Origin: Paraburkholderia terricola
Lineage (GTDB): Bacteria; Pseudomonadota; Gammaproteobacteria; Burkholderiales; Burkholderiaceae
Assembly (NCBI RefSeq): GCF_900142195.1
Contig: NZ_FRAB01000026.1
Location: forward strand, 28,380-92,379
Direction: 5' to 3'
Length of the DNA: 64,000 bases
In this document: piece by piece, positions 25,628 to 34,675 of the stretch
Layout of the letters: the number at the start of each line of letters is the position of its first letter
Numbering within the stretch: position 1 is the first letter of the stretch
The notes under the pieces: model-generated
The model's database searches: none
What the model saw: the letters and a program-made list of their open reading frames with translations, nothing else
What the model was told of the DNA's origin: nothing
Translations under genes and position numbers: made by a program

Positions 25628-26899
25628 ATGAATTCGAGCCAGCGTAACAAGCTGCAGGGGCTCCATCGCATCAAGCTTCCCGCCTATGACGAAATCGGAC
25701 TCGTGCTGCAGGGCGGCGGCGCACTGGGCTCGTATCAGGCCGGCGTATATGAAGGTATGGCCGAGGTCGGCGTGGAGCCGACGCGAATATCCGGGGTATC
25801 CATCGGTGCGCTGAATACGGCGATCATCGCCGGCAATGCGCCCGCGAGTCGAGCGGAGGCGCTGCGCGGCTTCTGGAACACCATCAGTCAGCCGGCGGAT
25901 GTTTTCTCACATCTCGGCGCGCGCATTCCGGCGTGGCCGGGGCTTGCAGACATGGGGCGCAGGTGGTCGAGCGCATGGGCCGCGACGCGTACGCTGGTGG
26001 AAGGTCAAAACGGATTCTTCTCCCCGCGCATGCATGTGCCTTTCGCAGGGCTCGGCAGGAAACGTCCTGACCAGGTCAGCTATTACGACACCTCGGCGTT
26101 GCGTGAAACGCTTTTGCGGTACGCAGACTTCGATCGCATCAATGACGGGAACATTCGCGTATCCGTTGGCGCGGTCAACGTCCGAACGGGCAATCTCGTC
26201 TACTTCGATAATTCGAAAATGCGCCTGGCACCGGAGCACTTCATCGCGTCCGGCGCGCTGCCGCCGGGCTTTCCGGCCGTCGAGATCGACGGAGAGTTCT
26301 ACTGGGACGGGGGGCTGGTTTCGAACACGCCACTCACCGAGATCATCAGGGAAAGCCAGCATAAAGACACACTCGTATTCCAGGTCGATCTGTGGAGCTC
26401 GCGAGGCAAGCTGCCAGGCGACTTCCTCGACGTCAGCGAGCGCACCAAGGACATTCAATATTCAAGCCGTACACGAGCGATCACCGCGTTCATGTCGCAA
26501 AACCAGAAGCACGCGCAGATGATCAAGGCGCTGCTCGAGCATATTCCTGAAAAGGTGCGGCTTGCGCACCCGCTGTTGCGGGAGGCGCAGAAAACAGCGG
26601 ACGGCAGTGCGGTGAATGTCGTGCACCTGATCTACAAGAACAAATCGTTCGAGGGGCACTACAAGGACTATGAATTCAGCAAGGATACGATGCGCGAGCA
26701 TTGGGCGAGCGGTCTCGAGGATATTCGCCGTTCATTCGGACACCCCGAGTGGTTCGATATCCCGAGCCGCGAAATCGGCTTCGTCACGCGGGACGTGCAC
26801 CGCTATCGGCAGGAGGTCAACGAAATCGCCGGACAGGGCAAGCAGGCGTTGCCGCCATCGAAACGCGCGTCGGAAGAAGAACTGTCCGGCGCAAAGTAG
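25628..26899 (+). CDS. patatin-like phospholipase/esterase with DUF3734 C-terminus
   Basis: A 423-residue patatin-domain protein. The oxyanion loop GGGALGSYQAG (about residues 30-39), nucleophile Ser58 in GVSIG and the Asp of WDGGLVSNTP form the Ser-Asp dyad. The region after about residue 250 is the DUF3734-type extension seen in Burkholderia homologues next to bdhA. It may hydrolyse lipids, or act on polyhydroxybutyrate granules given its neighbours. It begins 10 bp after bdhA with AAGGAG, so it belongs to the adc-bdhA operon. Confidence 0.88.
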   Translation: MNSSQRNKLQGLHRIKLPAYDEIGLVLQGGGALGSYQAGVYEGMAEVGVEPTRISGVSIGALNTAIIAGNAPASRAEALRGFWNTISQPADVFSHLGARIPAWPGLADMGRRWSSAWAATRTLVEGQNGFFSPRMHVPFAGLGRKRPDQVSYYDTSALRETLLRYADFDRINDGNIRVSVGAVNVRTGNLVYFDNSKMRLAPEHFIASGALPPGFPAVEIDGEFYWDGGLVSNTPLTEIIRESQHKDTLVFQVDLWSSRGKLPGDFLDVSERTKDIQYSSRTRAITAFMSQNQKHAQMIKALLEHIPEKVRLAHPLLREAQKTADGSAVNVVHLIYKNKSFEGHYKDYEFSKDTMREHWASGLEDIRRSFGHPEWFDIPSREIGFVTRDVHRYRQEVNEIAGQGKQALPPSKRASEEELSGAK

Positions 26900-27063
26900 C
26901 GGTTATCGACTCCCTCCTTGCGGCTATGGTCCGGCAGTTCGCTCCTGGCGTAGTGTGCCCGAGCAAGTCCACTGCGGCGACATGCGGTTTGCCGCATTGC
27001 TGGTTCAGGTGGCGCGATGAACGATCTTCAAGACGGGTACATGCAAGCCACAAGGAGAGCACC

Positions 27064-28068
27064 ATGATGTCGCATGAATTGATCGCGCGGTACGGAATCT
27101 TAGTCGTATTTCTGAATGTGCTTGGCTCCTCGCTCGGCCTGCCGTTGCCTGTCTTACCGACATTGATCACCGTTGGAGCCAGCACTGCGCTCGCCATGAA
27201 CCTTGCGTCATCCACGTACCTTAATTTCGCGACGATACTAGGCTCCGCTGTGATCGGCGGCGTGCTGGGCGACCTGGTCTGGTTCCAGGGCGGCAAGCGA
27301 TACGGCGAGCGCACGCTCCATACGGTTTGCAAACTGTCGCTCTCGCGCGAAACGTGCGTCAGGAAAACGGAGCGCTTCTTTGGACGCTGGGGCGTTCGCG
27401 TGCTGATCGTGGCGCGCTTCGTACCTGGCTTGTCGCTCGTTGCCGTGCCGCTGTGCGGTGCGATGGCCGTCAGATTGCGTTCCTTTGTCTTGCATGATTG
27501 CGTGGGCGTTGCGCTGTGGGCATTCGTCGGACTGGCGATCGGTGCGCTATTCGCGTCGCAGATCGATGTGGTTTTCGTACTCATCTCACGTCTTGGCTGG
27601 CAGGCGTTGATCGTGATCGCTACCGCGCTGATGCTTTACGTGTTGTATCGATACTGCCGGAGAATCATGCTGGCGAAAGCCCTCGAGAAGGCCCGGATCA
27701 GCGTGGCCGAATTGCATGCATTGCTCGCGAACAATCCGCGGCCAATCCTTTTGGATATTCGCTCCGCCGAGCGGCGAATGCTCGATCCGTTTGTCATTCC
27801 AGGCGCAGAGTTTGCCGATGAACAAAAACCGCGGCAGATCGTGGAGCGCTATGGAGCGAACCGGACACTCGTCATCTACTGTTCGTGTCCAAACGAAGTC
27901 TCTGCCGCATGGATGGCCGGGCGGTTGCGACAGGCCGGTGTCAAGCTTGCATTGCCGCTTACCGGCGGTATCGATGCGTGGCGCCTGGCGGGCTTCGACG
28001 TCGAGCCGATAATAGCGGTGAGCGACGCTGCAATCAGCGAAGAAGAGACAAAACTTTTCGCGCATTGA
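27064..28068 (+). CDS. DedA-family membrane protein fused to a rhodanese domain
   Basis: A 334-residue inner-membrane protein. Residues 1-200 are a DedA/SNARE-associated domain (FGRWGVRVLIVARFVPGLSL motif, several membrane segments), a family of lipid scramblases. Residues about 213-320 are a single rhodanese domain with its active loop at YCSCPNEVS (Cys273), ending in GGIDAWRLAGF. Fusions of this kind are known but their chemistry is unclear; sulfur transfer at the membrane is one guess. AAGGAG lies 6 nt before the ATG. A remnant of a paralogue's 5' end survives at 4505-4602. Confidence 0.87.
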   Translation: MMSHELIARYGILVVFLNVLGSSLGLPLPVLPTLITVGASTALAMNLASSTYLNFATILGSAVIGGVLGDLVWFQGGKRYGERTLHTVCKLSLSRETCVRKTERFFGRWGVRVLIVARFVPGLSLVAVPLCGAMAVRLRSFVLHDCVGVALWAFVGLAIGALFASQIDVVFVLISRLGWQALIVIATALMLYVLYRYCRRIMLAKALEKARISVAELHALLANNPRPILLDIRSAERRMLDPFVIPGAEFADEQKPRQIVERYGANRTLVIYCSCPNEVSAAWMAGRLRQAGVKLALPLTGGIDAWRLAGFDVEPIIAVSDAAISEEETKLFAH

Positions 28069-28113
28069 TTCCAGGGGGTGTCGAAAACTTTGGCCACCCC
28101 GCGAATCGAAAAA

Positions 28114-28281
28114 ATAAGGCTGTCAGCCCGCGTCCGCACGTGGGAATTCAAGGTAGACGGTCTCGCCCAGCGGCGCCAGCCCGTCGCGCTGCATACGTTC
28201 AACGACTATATGACAGAGCACACGAGAGCAATCGATCTGGTGTGTCTGACGACGAGAACGACGTTATCAGCGGGCGAATGA
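28114..28281 (+). pseudogene. internally deleted LysR-regulator remnant
   Basis: The plus strand encodes RLSARVRTWEFKVDG and then ALHTFND, matching RLSGRVFEWDFKVDG and ARLTFND of the intact LysR at 34676-35701. It then jumps straight to YMTEHTRAIDLVCL, which matches the extreme C-terminus of the same protein. About 70 codons between these blocks are missing and no helix-turn-helix is present. It is non-functional. Confidence 0.65.
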
Positions 28282-28410
28282 TGACAGTAAGGCGATTCGC
28301 GACGTGAGCTAACCGACCTGCGCGACTGAAGCTCTCGTGCGACTGTGTATGACGTGCTCGCGAGGAGCGCCCCGCCGTCACGGCGACAGGGCACGGTCGG
28401 TTCGTCCACT

Positions 28411-28596
28411 ATAACGATGCGGCTTATCGCCCACCGGGGGGCAGGGACCTCCATGGTTGCCGTCAGCTCCTGCCGCGCCGGTGTTCTGGAAGTCGTTCGT
28501 GCGGGGATTGACGCCGATGGGCAAACGGGACGGAGCGTTGCCGGCGCCTTCGGGCAGTTGTGCGGCGGCTGCGGGAATGTTGTAGACCGTCCAGTG
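28411..28596 (-). pseudogene. remnant of a PEBP/YbhB-family gene
   Basis: The minus strand encodes WTVYNIPAAAAQLPEGAG, then TNDFQNTG and GGPCPPVGDKPHRY, matching the central ligand-pocket part of the intact PEBP proteins at 13790 and 48665. There is no N-terminal part with DPDAP and no proper C-terminus. It lies downstream of the efflux pump gene in the same orientation. Confidence 0.7.
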
Positions 28597-28708
28597 CCGC
28601 AAGTACGGGTGACAGGTCTCCACCGGTACAGCCGAAGACGTTGAGCACGAACCTGCGGCAGACAAAAGACAGCAGATTAGCTTCCCCGGGTATGCGAGGC
28701 GGTCCTGC

Positions 28709-30259
28709 TCAGTGAGCGCCGGCCGCCCCGCCGCCACCCTTGCCGGGCTTGGTGAGCCAGACCAGCGGAATGATCACGATGAAGATCATCGACGAGAGCC
28801 AGAAGATATCGTTCAGTCCGAGCATCGCGGCCTGGGCATTCAGCAAATATTCGAAAAGCGCCGCCGCCTGATCCAGGCCGCCGCCGAGCGTCGCGTGGAG
28901 GTTCGCGACGGCGCTCATATAGTCGGGGTTGTTCACGTTCGACTGTTCGGCGAGTCGTGCATGGTGCAGGATCGTGCGATCGTTCCAGCCCGTGGAGATC
29001 AACGACGTGCCGACGCCGCCCGCGAACACGCGCACAAAGTTGGACAGGCCGGCGGCCGCCGGAATCTTGTCGGGTGACAGCCCGGACAGGATGATCGCGG
29101 TAAGCGGCGTAAAAAACAGCGCCATCGGAATGCCTTGCAGCAGCGTCGGCAGCACCAGGCTATAGGGGTCGACGCTCGCCGTGTAATGGGAGCGCATGAA
29201 GAACACGCCCGCAAAGCCGAGGAAGGCCAGCGTCGCGAGCACCCGTGCATCGGACTTCGGCATGATCTTCGCCATCACCGGTGCAAGCAGCACGGCGAAG
29301 ATCCCGAGTGGCGCCGTCACGAGACCGGCATCCACCGAACGATAGCCTAGGTAGCCCTGAATCCATTGCGGCAAAATCACGAGATTCGAGAAGAACACCG
29401 CATACGCGACCGAAATCGCAATCGTGCCGCCGCGGAAATTGCGCATTGCGAAGAGGCGAAGATCGACGATCGGGTTCTTCTCCGTGAATTCCCAGATCAG
29501 GAAAAACAGAAAGCTGACCGCCGCGACGACCGCGAGAATGCAGATCACAGGTGAGCTGAACCAGTCGAGATCCTTGCCCTTGTCGAGCATGATCTGCAGC
29601 GACGCCACCCATGCGATCAGCGACAGCAGGCCGACCTTGTCGATGGGAAGCTTGCGCGTCGGCGTCTCGCGGTCGCGATAGATGATCCACGTCACGGCGG
29701 CGGCGAACAGGCCAACGGGAATGTTGATATAGAAAATCCACGACCAGCTATAGCTATCGGTGATCCAGCCGCCCAGCGCAGGACCCGCAATCGGCCCGAC
29801 CGTGGCCGTCATCGCCCACAGCGACAGCGCCGTCGCGCTTTTTTCCTTCGGATATGAGCCGAGCAGAATTGCCTGCGAAAGCGGAATCAGCGGACCCGCC
29901 ACGGCGCCCTGCAACACGCGTGAGGCGAGCAGCACGATCAGATTCGGCGCGACGCCGCACAGCCACGACGAAAACACGAATAGCACGATGGCGGCCACGA
30001 ACAGCCTGATCTGGCCGACGCGCTGCGTGAGCCAGCCCGTCAGCGGAATCGCGACGGCATTGGCCGCGGAGAACAGCGTGATGACCCACGTGCCTTCGTC
30101 GACGGATACGCCGAGGTTTCCCGAGATGGTTGGAATCGCAACATTGGCAATGGATGAATCGAGCACGTTCATGAACGTCGCGAGCGCGACGGCGATTGTC
30201 GCAAGAACCAGCTTTGCGCCTGTGAGCGGCGGCGGTGCAAGTTGCGTCGAAGGATTCAT
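28709..30259 (-). CDS. emrB: EmrB/QacA-type MFS efflux transporter (DHA2)
   Basis: A 516-residue drug:proton antiporter of the 14-helix DHA2 family. The start has the family N-terminal pattern (MNVLDSSIANVAIPTISG), the RVLQG motif C region and a GPALGGWI antiporter motif. It works with a membrane-fusion protein and outer-membrane channel encoded just upstream on the same strand, giving a tripartite EmrAB-TolC-like pump. GGAAG precedes the ATG. Substrates are unknown; such pumps in Burkholderia often export phenolics and antibiotics. Confidence 0.93.
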   Translation of the reverse strand: MNPSTQLAPPPLTGAKLVLATIAVALATFMNVLDSSIANVAIPTISGNLGVSVDEGTWVITLFSAANAVAIPLTGWLTQRVGQIRLFVAAIVLFVFSSWLCGVAPNLIVLLASRVLQGAVAGPLIPLSQAILLGSYPKEKSATALSLWAMTATVGPIAGPALGGWITDSYSWSWIFYINIPVGLFAAAVTWIIYRDRETPTRKLPIDKVGLLSLIAWVASLQIMLDKGKDLDWFSSPVICILAVVAAVSFLFFLIWEFTEKNPIVDLRLFAMRNFRGGTIAISVAYAVFFSNLVILPQWIQGYLGYRSVDAGLVTAPLGIFAVLLAPVMAKIMPKSDARVLATLAFLGFAGVFFMRSHYTASVDPYSLVLPTLLQGIPMALFFTPLTAIILSGLSPDKIPAAAGLSNFVRVFAGGVGTSLISTGWNDRTILHHARLAEQSNVNNPDYMSAVANLHATLGGGLDQAAALFEYLLNAQAAMLGLNDIFWLSSMIFIVIIPLVWLTKPGKGGGGAAGAH

Positions 30260-30364
30260 CTTGCTTCCAGTCTGAAGTTTTCGACAGGTCCGGCGTGTCT
30301 ATCTGGCCTGTCAGACGATTGAATGAACCGGAACGCGACTGCCCGGTGCGCTCCGGGATGCGAT

Positions 30365-31678
30365 CTAGCCGGCGTGCTGTGTAGTGCCGCTCTGGTCGCT
30401 TGCATCGCGCTTTGCGGGAGGCGTCGACAATACGACGTTGCCCGTGGACCCTGCATGCAGAGGGACGATGTTCCGCGCGATGATCTTCTCGATCTCGGCA
30501 TCTGCCTGCGCGCCGTATTCGGTAAAGACATCCGTGCGATATGACGTGTTCATGGCCGCGCCGAGTTGCCGTCCCGTGTTGCCGCGCGTATCCACATCGA
30601 CATCCATCGACAGACCGATGCGCAGCGGATGCGCTTCGAGTTCTTTCTGATCGAGCTGGATGCGCGCGGGCAGACGCTGGACGATCTTGATCCAGTTGCC
30701 CGTCGCGTTCTGCGCGGGCAACGTCGCAAAAGCGCTGCCTGTGCCCGCCGAGAAGCCGACGACGCGGCCGTGGTACTCGACCTTGCCGCCATACACATCG
30801 GCAGTCAGCGTGACGGGTTGACCGATGCGCATGTTGCGCAACTGGCTTTCCTTGTAGTTCGCATCGACCCACACGCCGTCGAGCGGCACGATCGCCATCA
30901 ACGGCGTGCCCGGCGACACGCGCTGGCCGACCTGCACCGAGCGCTTCGCGACATAGCCGGTGACGGGCGCGGGCAATGTGTTGCGCGCATACGCGAGGTA
31001 AGCGTCGCGTACTTTCGACGCGGCGGCTTGCACGTTCGGGTGCTGTTCGATCGTCGTGCGGTCGGTCAGCGCGCGATTGGCTTCCGCCTGTTGACGCGCG
31101 GCGTCTAGCGCGGCCCGCGCGGCCGTCACGGTGTCGCGCGCGTGCGCGATGTCCTCGGCCGAAACGGCGCCCGTATCGGCGACGGCCTTGCGGCGGCGCA
31201 AATCGTCCTGCGCGCGGGCCAGATCGGACTGCTTCTGCGCGACGTTCGCTCGATAGAAATCATTGTTCACGTACAGGCTGCTCACCTGACGCACGGTCTG
31301 CCCGAGCGTCGCTTCGGCATTGCCGAGCGCGACTTTCGCATCGGCGCTGTCGAGCGTCACGACCGGGTCGCCCGCCTTTACGATCTGCGTGTCGTCGGCA
31401 TTCACGGCGACGACGGTGCCGGCCACCTGGGGCGTCAGTTGCACAAGGTTGCCGCTGACGTACGCATCGTCGGTCGATTCGTGGTAGCGCGCATAGGTCA
31501 TGTAGTAAGCGCCATAAGCCGCCGCCGACACGACGACAGCCATGCCCAGCAGCGCGAGCAGCGTTTTGCGCTTGCCTGTGTCAGGTTCGTTTGCAACGGA
31601 ATCTTTCGTCGGTGTCGCGTCATATTTAGCGCCCGTTGCTTGCGTCTTTTGGCGCTCCGTTGCGTTGATTTCGCTCAT
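30365..31678 (-). CDS. emrA: EmrA-type membrane fusion protein (HlyD family)
   Basis: A 437-residue periplasmic adaptor anchored by one N-terminal membrane helix (about residues 40-62). It is followed by the split lipoyl/barrel-sandwich motifs (VAGTVVAVNADDTQIVKAGDPV and, after a long coiled-coil, PVTGYVAKRSVQVGQRV). It links the MFS transporter to the outer-membrane channel. GGAG lies 7 nt upstream. It lies between the channel gene (33 bp upstream) and emrB (105 bp downstream), all on the minus strand, so the three genes form an operon. Confidence 0.93.
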   Translation of the reverse strand: MSEINATERQKTQATGAKYDATPTKDSVANEPDTGKRKTLLALLGMAVVVSAAAYGAYYMTYARYHESTDDAYVSGNLVQLTPQVAGTVVAVNADDTQIVKAGDPVVTLDSADAKVALGNAEATLGQTVRQVSSLYVNNDFYRANVAQKQSDLARAQDDLRRRKAVADTGAVSAEDIAHARDTVTAARAALDAARQQAEANRALTDRTTIEQHPNVQAAASKVRDAYLAYARNTLPAPVTGYVAKRSVQVGQRVSPGTPLMAIVPLDGVWVDANYKESQLRNMRIGQPVTLTADVYGGKVEYHGRVVGFSAGTGSAFATLPAQNATGNWIKIVQRLPARIQLDQKELEAHPLRIGLSMDVDVDTRGNTGRQLGAAMNTSYRTDVFTEYGAQADAEIEKIIARNIVPLHAGSTGNVVLSTPPAKRDASDQSGTTQHAG

Positions 31679-31711
31679 TTCAGGTCTCCGGCAGATTGGG
31701 TGGGCAGCCGC

Positions 31712-33229
31712 TCAGCGCGCGGCAACGACAGGCGTGTTGGATGCGGACGCATCGGCGCGCGGCGGCGCCGCGGAGTTCGCGTTCGACGTGTCGACGAAAC
31801 CGCCGCCCAGCGCGGAAGCCAGCGCGATCTGCTGGTCACGGCGGCTCATGCGCAGATTCGCAACGGCCTGATCGGCGGAAAGCGCGTTGACGTCGGCGTT
31901 CAATACGGTCAATTGATTCGTCAGGCCCGCCTTGTATTGCACTAATGCGAGTTTGTAGGCCTGGCGCGCGGCGTCCTGTGCCGCCTGCGCATCGACAAGC
32001 TGTGCGTCGGTCGAGCGCACGTCGGCCAATTGCGTCGCCACTTCGCTCAGCGCGGTCACGAGCGCCTGGTTGTAGGTCGCGACGGCATGGTCGAAATCGG
32101 CATAGCGGCCCTTGAGCCTGGCGCGCAACTCACCTGCGTCGAAGATCGGCAGATGGATGGCGGGGCCGACGGATGCCGTGCGGCTCGCCGCCGTCAGGAA
32201 GCGGCCGAAGCCGAATGCGTCGAGCCCGATCGCAGCGCTCAGATTGATGTCCGGATAGAACTCGGCCTTCGCTTCCTTCACGTCGTGCGTCATCGCGTCG
32301 ACGCGCCACCGCGCGGCCACGATGTCCGGGCGGCGGCTTACGAGATCGGCGGGCAGGTTGTCGGGGAGCTTCACTTCGTCGCCGATGCCGAGCGTCGGCC
32401 GCGCGATCCGCAGTCCGCGATCGGGACCGGCGCCGAGCAGCGCGGCGATCTGATAGCGCGTCGTGAGGACCTGTCCGTCGAGCGACGTCAGCGCGGCGCG
32501 ACTCGTCGCGAGATTGGCCTGCGCGGTCTTGCGTTCGACTTCCATATCCAGTCCCGTCGCAATGCGCCCTGCAGTGATGCGGTCGATCTGCTCGCGATGC
32601 GTGACTTCCTGTTGCGCGATGTCGCGCAAGACATACAGGCGTGCGAGCTGGTTGTACGCGCGGGCAATCGATGTTGTCAGCGTCAGCTTGACGACTTCAG
32701 CATCGGCCCGGCTTGCCTGAAGTTGCGAGATCGCCGCCTTCAGCGCTTCGCGGTTCTTGCCCCACAGATCGAGATCGTAGGAAGCAGTCAACAAGCCCTT
32801 GTTCTCCGTCTGCCACGAGCCGCCATTCGGAGGCGGCACGAGCGCCGTGCCCGAGTACTGCTGGCGCGTGAGCGAATAGTTCGCGTCGATACGCGGCAGC
32901 GTGCCGGCTCTCGCCGTTTCGCTATATGCGGAGGCGGCTGCCACGCGGGAATGCGCCTGATCGAGCGTCGGGCTGCTCGTCAGCGCTTCGTCGATCAGCG
33001 CCTTCAGTTGCGCATCGCCGAACTGATCCGCCCAGTTGGCTGCGGGCCAATGGCCCTGTTCGGCAGGAATGCTTTGCTGCGTTGCATACTGCTGCGGATC
33101 GGCCGTTTTTGCGTCGCCATGGATTCCCGCGTAGTTCGCACAGGCTGACAGCACCGCGGCAACCAGCACCGATACGCCCGCTTTCAGTGCGCGTGAAGCG
33201 CGCCGTTCGGTGTTTGACTGAATGCTCAT
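31712..33229 (-). CDS. outer-membrane efflux lipoprotein (NodT/OprM family)
   Basis: A 505-residue TolC-like channel of the RND/NodT lipoprotein family. I use ATG 33229 (AGG box 7 nt upstream), which places a lipobox LSAC with the lipidated Cys at residue 30. The family motifs are clear: PRIDANYSLTRQQYS, DLWGKNREA and VSRRPDIVAARWRVDA. It is the first gene of the efflux operon and the exit duct of the EmrAB-type pump. Confidence 0.93.
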   Translation of the reverse strand: MSIQSNTERRASRALKAGVSVLVAAVLSACANYAGIHGDAKTADPQQYATQQSIPAEQGHWPAANWADQFGDAQLKALIDEALTSSPTLDQAHSRVAAASAYSETARAGTLPRIDANYSLTRQQYSGTALVPPPNGGSWQTENKGLLTASYDLDLWGKNREALKAAISQLQASRADAEVVKLTLTTSIARAYNQLARLYVLRDIAQQEVTHREQIDRITAGRIATGLDMEVERKTAQANLATSRAALTSLDGQVLTTRYQIAALLGAGPDRGLRIARPTLGIGDEVKLPDNLPADLVSRRPDIVAARWRVDAMTHDVKEAKAEFYPDINLSAAIGLDAFGFGRFLTAASRTASVGPAIHLPIFDAGELRARLKGRYADFDHAVATYNQALVTALSEVATQLADVRSTDAQLVDAQAAQDAARQAYKLALVQYKAGLTNQLTVLNADVNALSADQAVANLRMSRRDQQIALASALGGGFVDTSNANSAAPPRADASASNTPVVAAR

Positions 33230-33319
33230 TTTCTGGCCTATCAGATCGTTGAGTAAAAGCGTTCCCCGTAGAGAATCGGGGTACACGTCCGGTGCGACAT
33301 CGACGACACGCGGTACGAC

Positions 33320-33820
33320 CTAAACCGTGACGGTCCCGGCGAGCCGGTTTCGCGCGGTCACGAAGGGCATCCATTCCGCTCTCGCAAGCGCGACGAGCGT
33401 CTTGATACCGGTCCATGGATTCCTTAGGCATTGGCGTACCTGCTCACTCCGCCCGACACCTAGAACACACCATGTGCAGAAGTGTTCGCAGTTATTGGTC
33501 AGCAATCGATACCGGTCTTCGCCGAGGCGGGACCTGGCCCTCTCCACCGCATCAAATCCGGTATAAATGGCGTCTGGTTCTGACTGAACCTTGATCCCTT
33601 TTCCTGCTGCAAAGGCGCGCAACGGAATATATTCAATGGGGCGCCGTTTCGCGGAATGATGAAAGCCTCCGTAGTGAATAACCAGTCCATTCCCCGCATA
33701 AATTCCGTGGTGTGTGTAGCCTTCGCGTTCACTAATAAGATGCGTACCCACCGCGATAGCGCGTTCTGTGCTGGTCGGCTCAGGGGAAGTTACGAGCCAA
33801 TCGACATGTGGAGTTTCCAT
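33320..33820 (-). CDS. LRAT/NlpC-P60-like cysteine acyltransferase or hydrolase
   Basis: A 166-residue protein of the LRAT (lecithin:retinol acyltransferase, H-REV107-like) branch of the NlpC/P60 superfamily. The catalytic set fits: His38 in THHGIYAG, His49 in VIHYGG and Cys111 in NNCEHFCTW. Family members cleave or transfer acyl groups on phospholipids. There is no signal peptide and only a weak ribosome site. It lies 90 bp upstream of the efflux operon on the same strand. The bacterial role is unknown; it may modify lipids or act as a stress hydrolase. Confidence 0.8.
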   Translation of the reverse strand: METPHVDWLVTSPEPTSTERAIAVGTHLISEREGYTHHGIYAGNGLVIHYGGFHHSAKRRPIEYIPLRAFAAGKGIKVQSEPDAIYTGFDAVERARSRLGEDRYRLLTNNCEHFCTWCVLGVGRSEQVRQCLRNPWTGIKTLVALARAEWMPFVTARNRLAGTVTV

Positions 33821-34112
33821 GGCGTGCCACCGATGTCATATCCGTGATGAATTCAGTACCTTCCCCGGATCGAAGACAAAGCGAGTCTTTCCGAGGGACT
33901 AGCCTCAGGAAAAGTGATCGCCTCATCACGGTGGATTGACATTCACTCGCCGCCGACAAATCGGCGGTCAGGAAGATCGGGGCGTGCGGCCACCCTCGAG
34001 CACATTCCGCGAATCGCCAGTCAAGTTGGATGGTCAGCTTGCCAGCCGCATCATTCAGACCTCGTGCCTCGCTGGAGACAGACGATCGGATCTGGAAGGC
34101 CTGTATGAGACT

Positions 34113-34214
34113 TCAGAAAATGCCGCTGAACGAGACAGCAATTGCGAGCCCGACACTGACCGCGGAAAGCATGATCCAGCCTACAAACACCGACAGGGGT
34201 CCGGGATGAAACAT
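34113..34214 (-). CDS. 33-residue single-pass membrane peptide
   Basis: Found by reading the minus strand: a 33-codon frame starting ATG at 34214 with a strong GGAGGG box 4 nt upstream. The peptide is MFHPGPLSVFVGW followed by a long hydrophobic stretch (residues about 8-30, IMLSAVSVGLAIAV) and FSGIF at the end. It looks like a small inner-membrane protein of the kind that attaches to a larger complex, or a toxin-like peptide. No partner is obvious. Confidence 0.5.
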   Translation of the reverse strand: MFHPGPLSVFVGWIMLSAVSVGLAIAVSFSGIF

Positions 34215-34675
34215 GGCGCCCTCCACTAACGATCTCAACGATCGTCAACTCAATCGATCACGAAGCCATGTCGGAATGGTAGGTGCCGCGTCCGCGTCGC
34301 GGTAGATACGCACCAGACCACTCACTGTTGCCGCGTAGACACCAATAGGTGCGGCCGCGGTAGCCGCGGTGTTGCCCTGAGGTCAGCGAGGCTGAGCGGC
34401 ACCTTGGTGGAAACTGGCGGCCAGGCGGATGATTGAGGCAGCGCCACGATACGGACGCACTGTGGCCTTCAACGCAACGTTTGAAGGCGCAAGGGTTCAA
34501 GGTGGACTGCAATGGGTATTTCGTCGACTATCAGGATTCTTCGTGGACGAAGGTTGTTGAAGCCTTCAGGCGGCCATCATCGCCGTCAATATTTTCGTTC
34601 GACGTGGGTGGCGTTTGCGACCGCGAAGCACATCCACAATGCGATCGCACCGCTTATGGCGGTGCATGAATAGCT
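34215..34675. other. non-coding stretch between the small membrane peptide and LysR
   Basis: About 460 bases without a supported gene. A 78-codon plus-strand frame (34433-34669) contains an odd YFVDYQDSSW segment but has no Shine-Dalgarno and no homology that I recognise. Confidence 0.4.

Noticed and set aside
32030..33148. 372-codon plus-strand frame
   Set aside because: Antisense shadow of the outer-membrane efflux gene.
34433..34669. 78-codon plus-strand frame
   Set aside because: Open by chance as far as I can tell; no start signal or known family.
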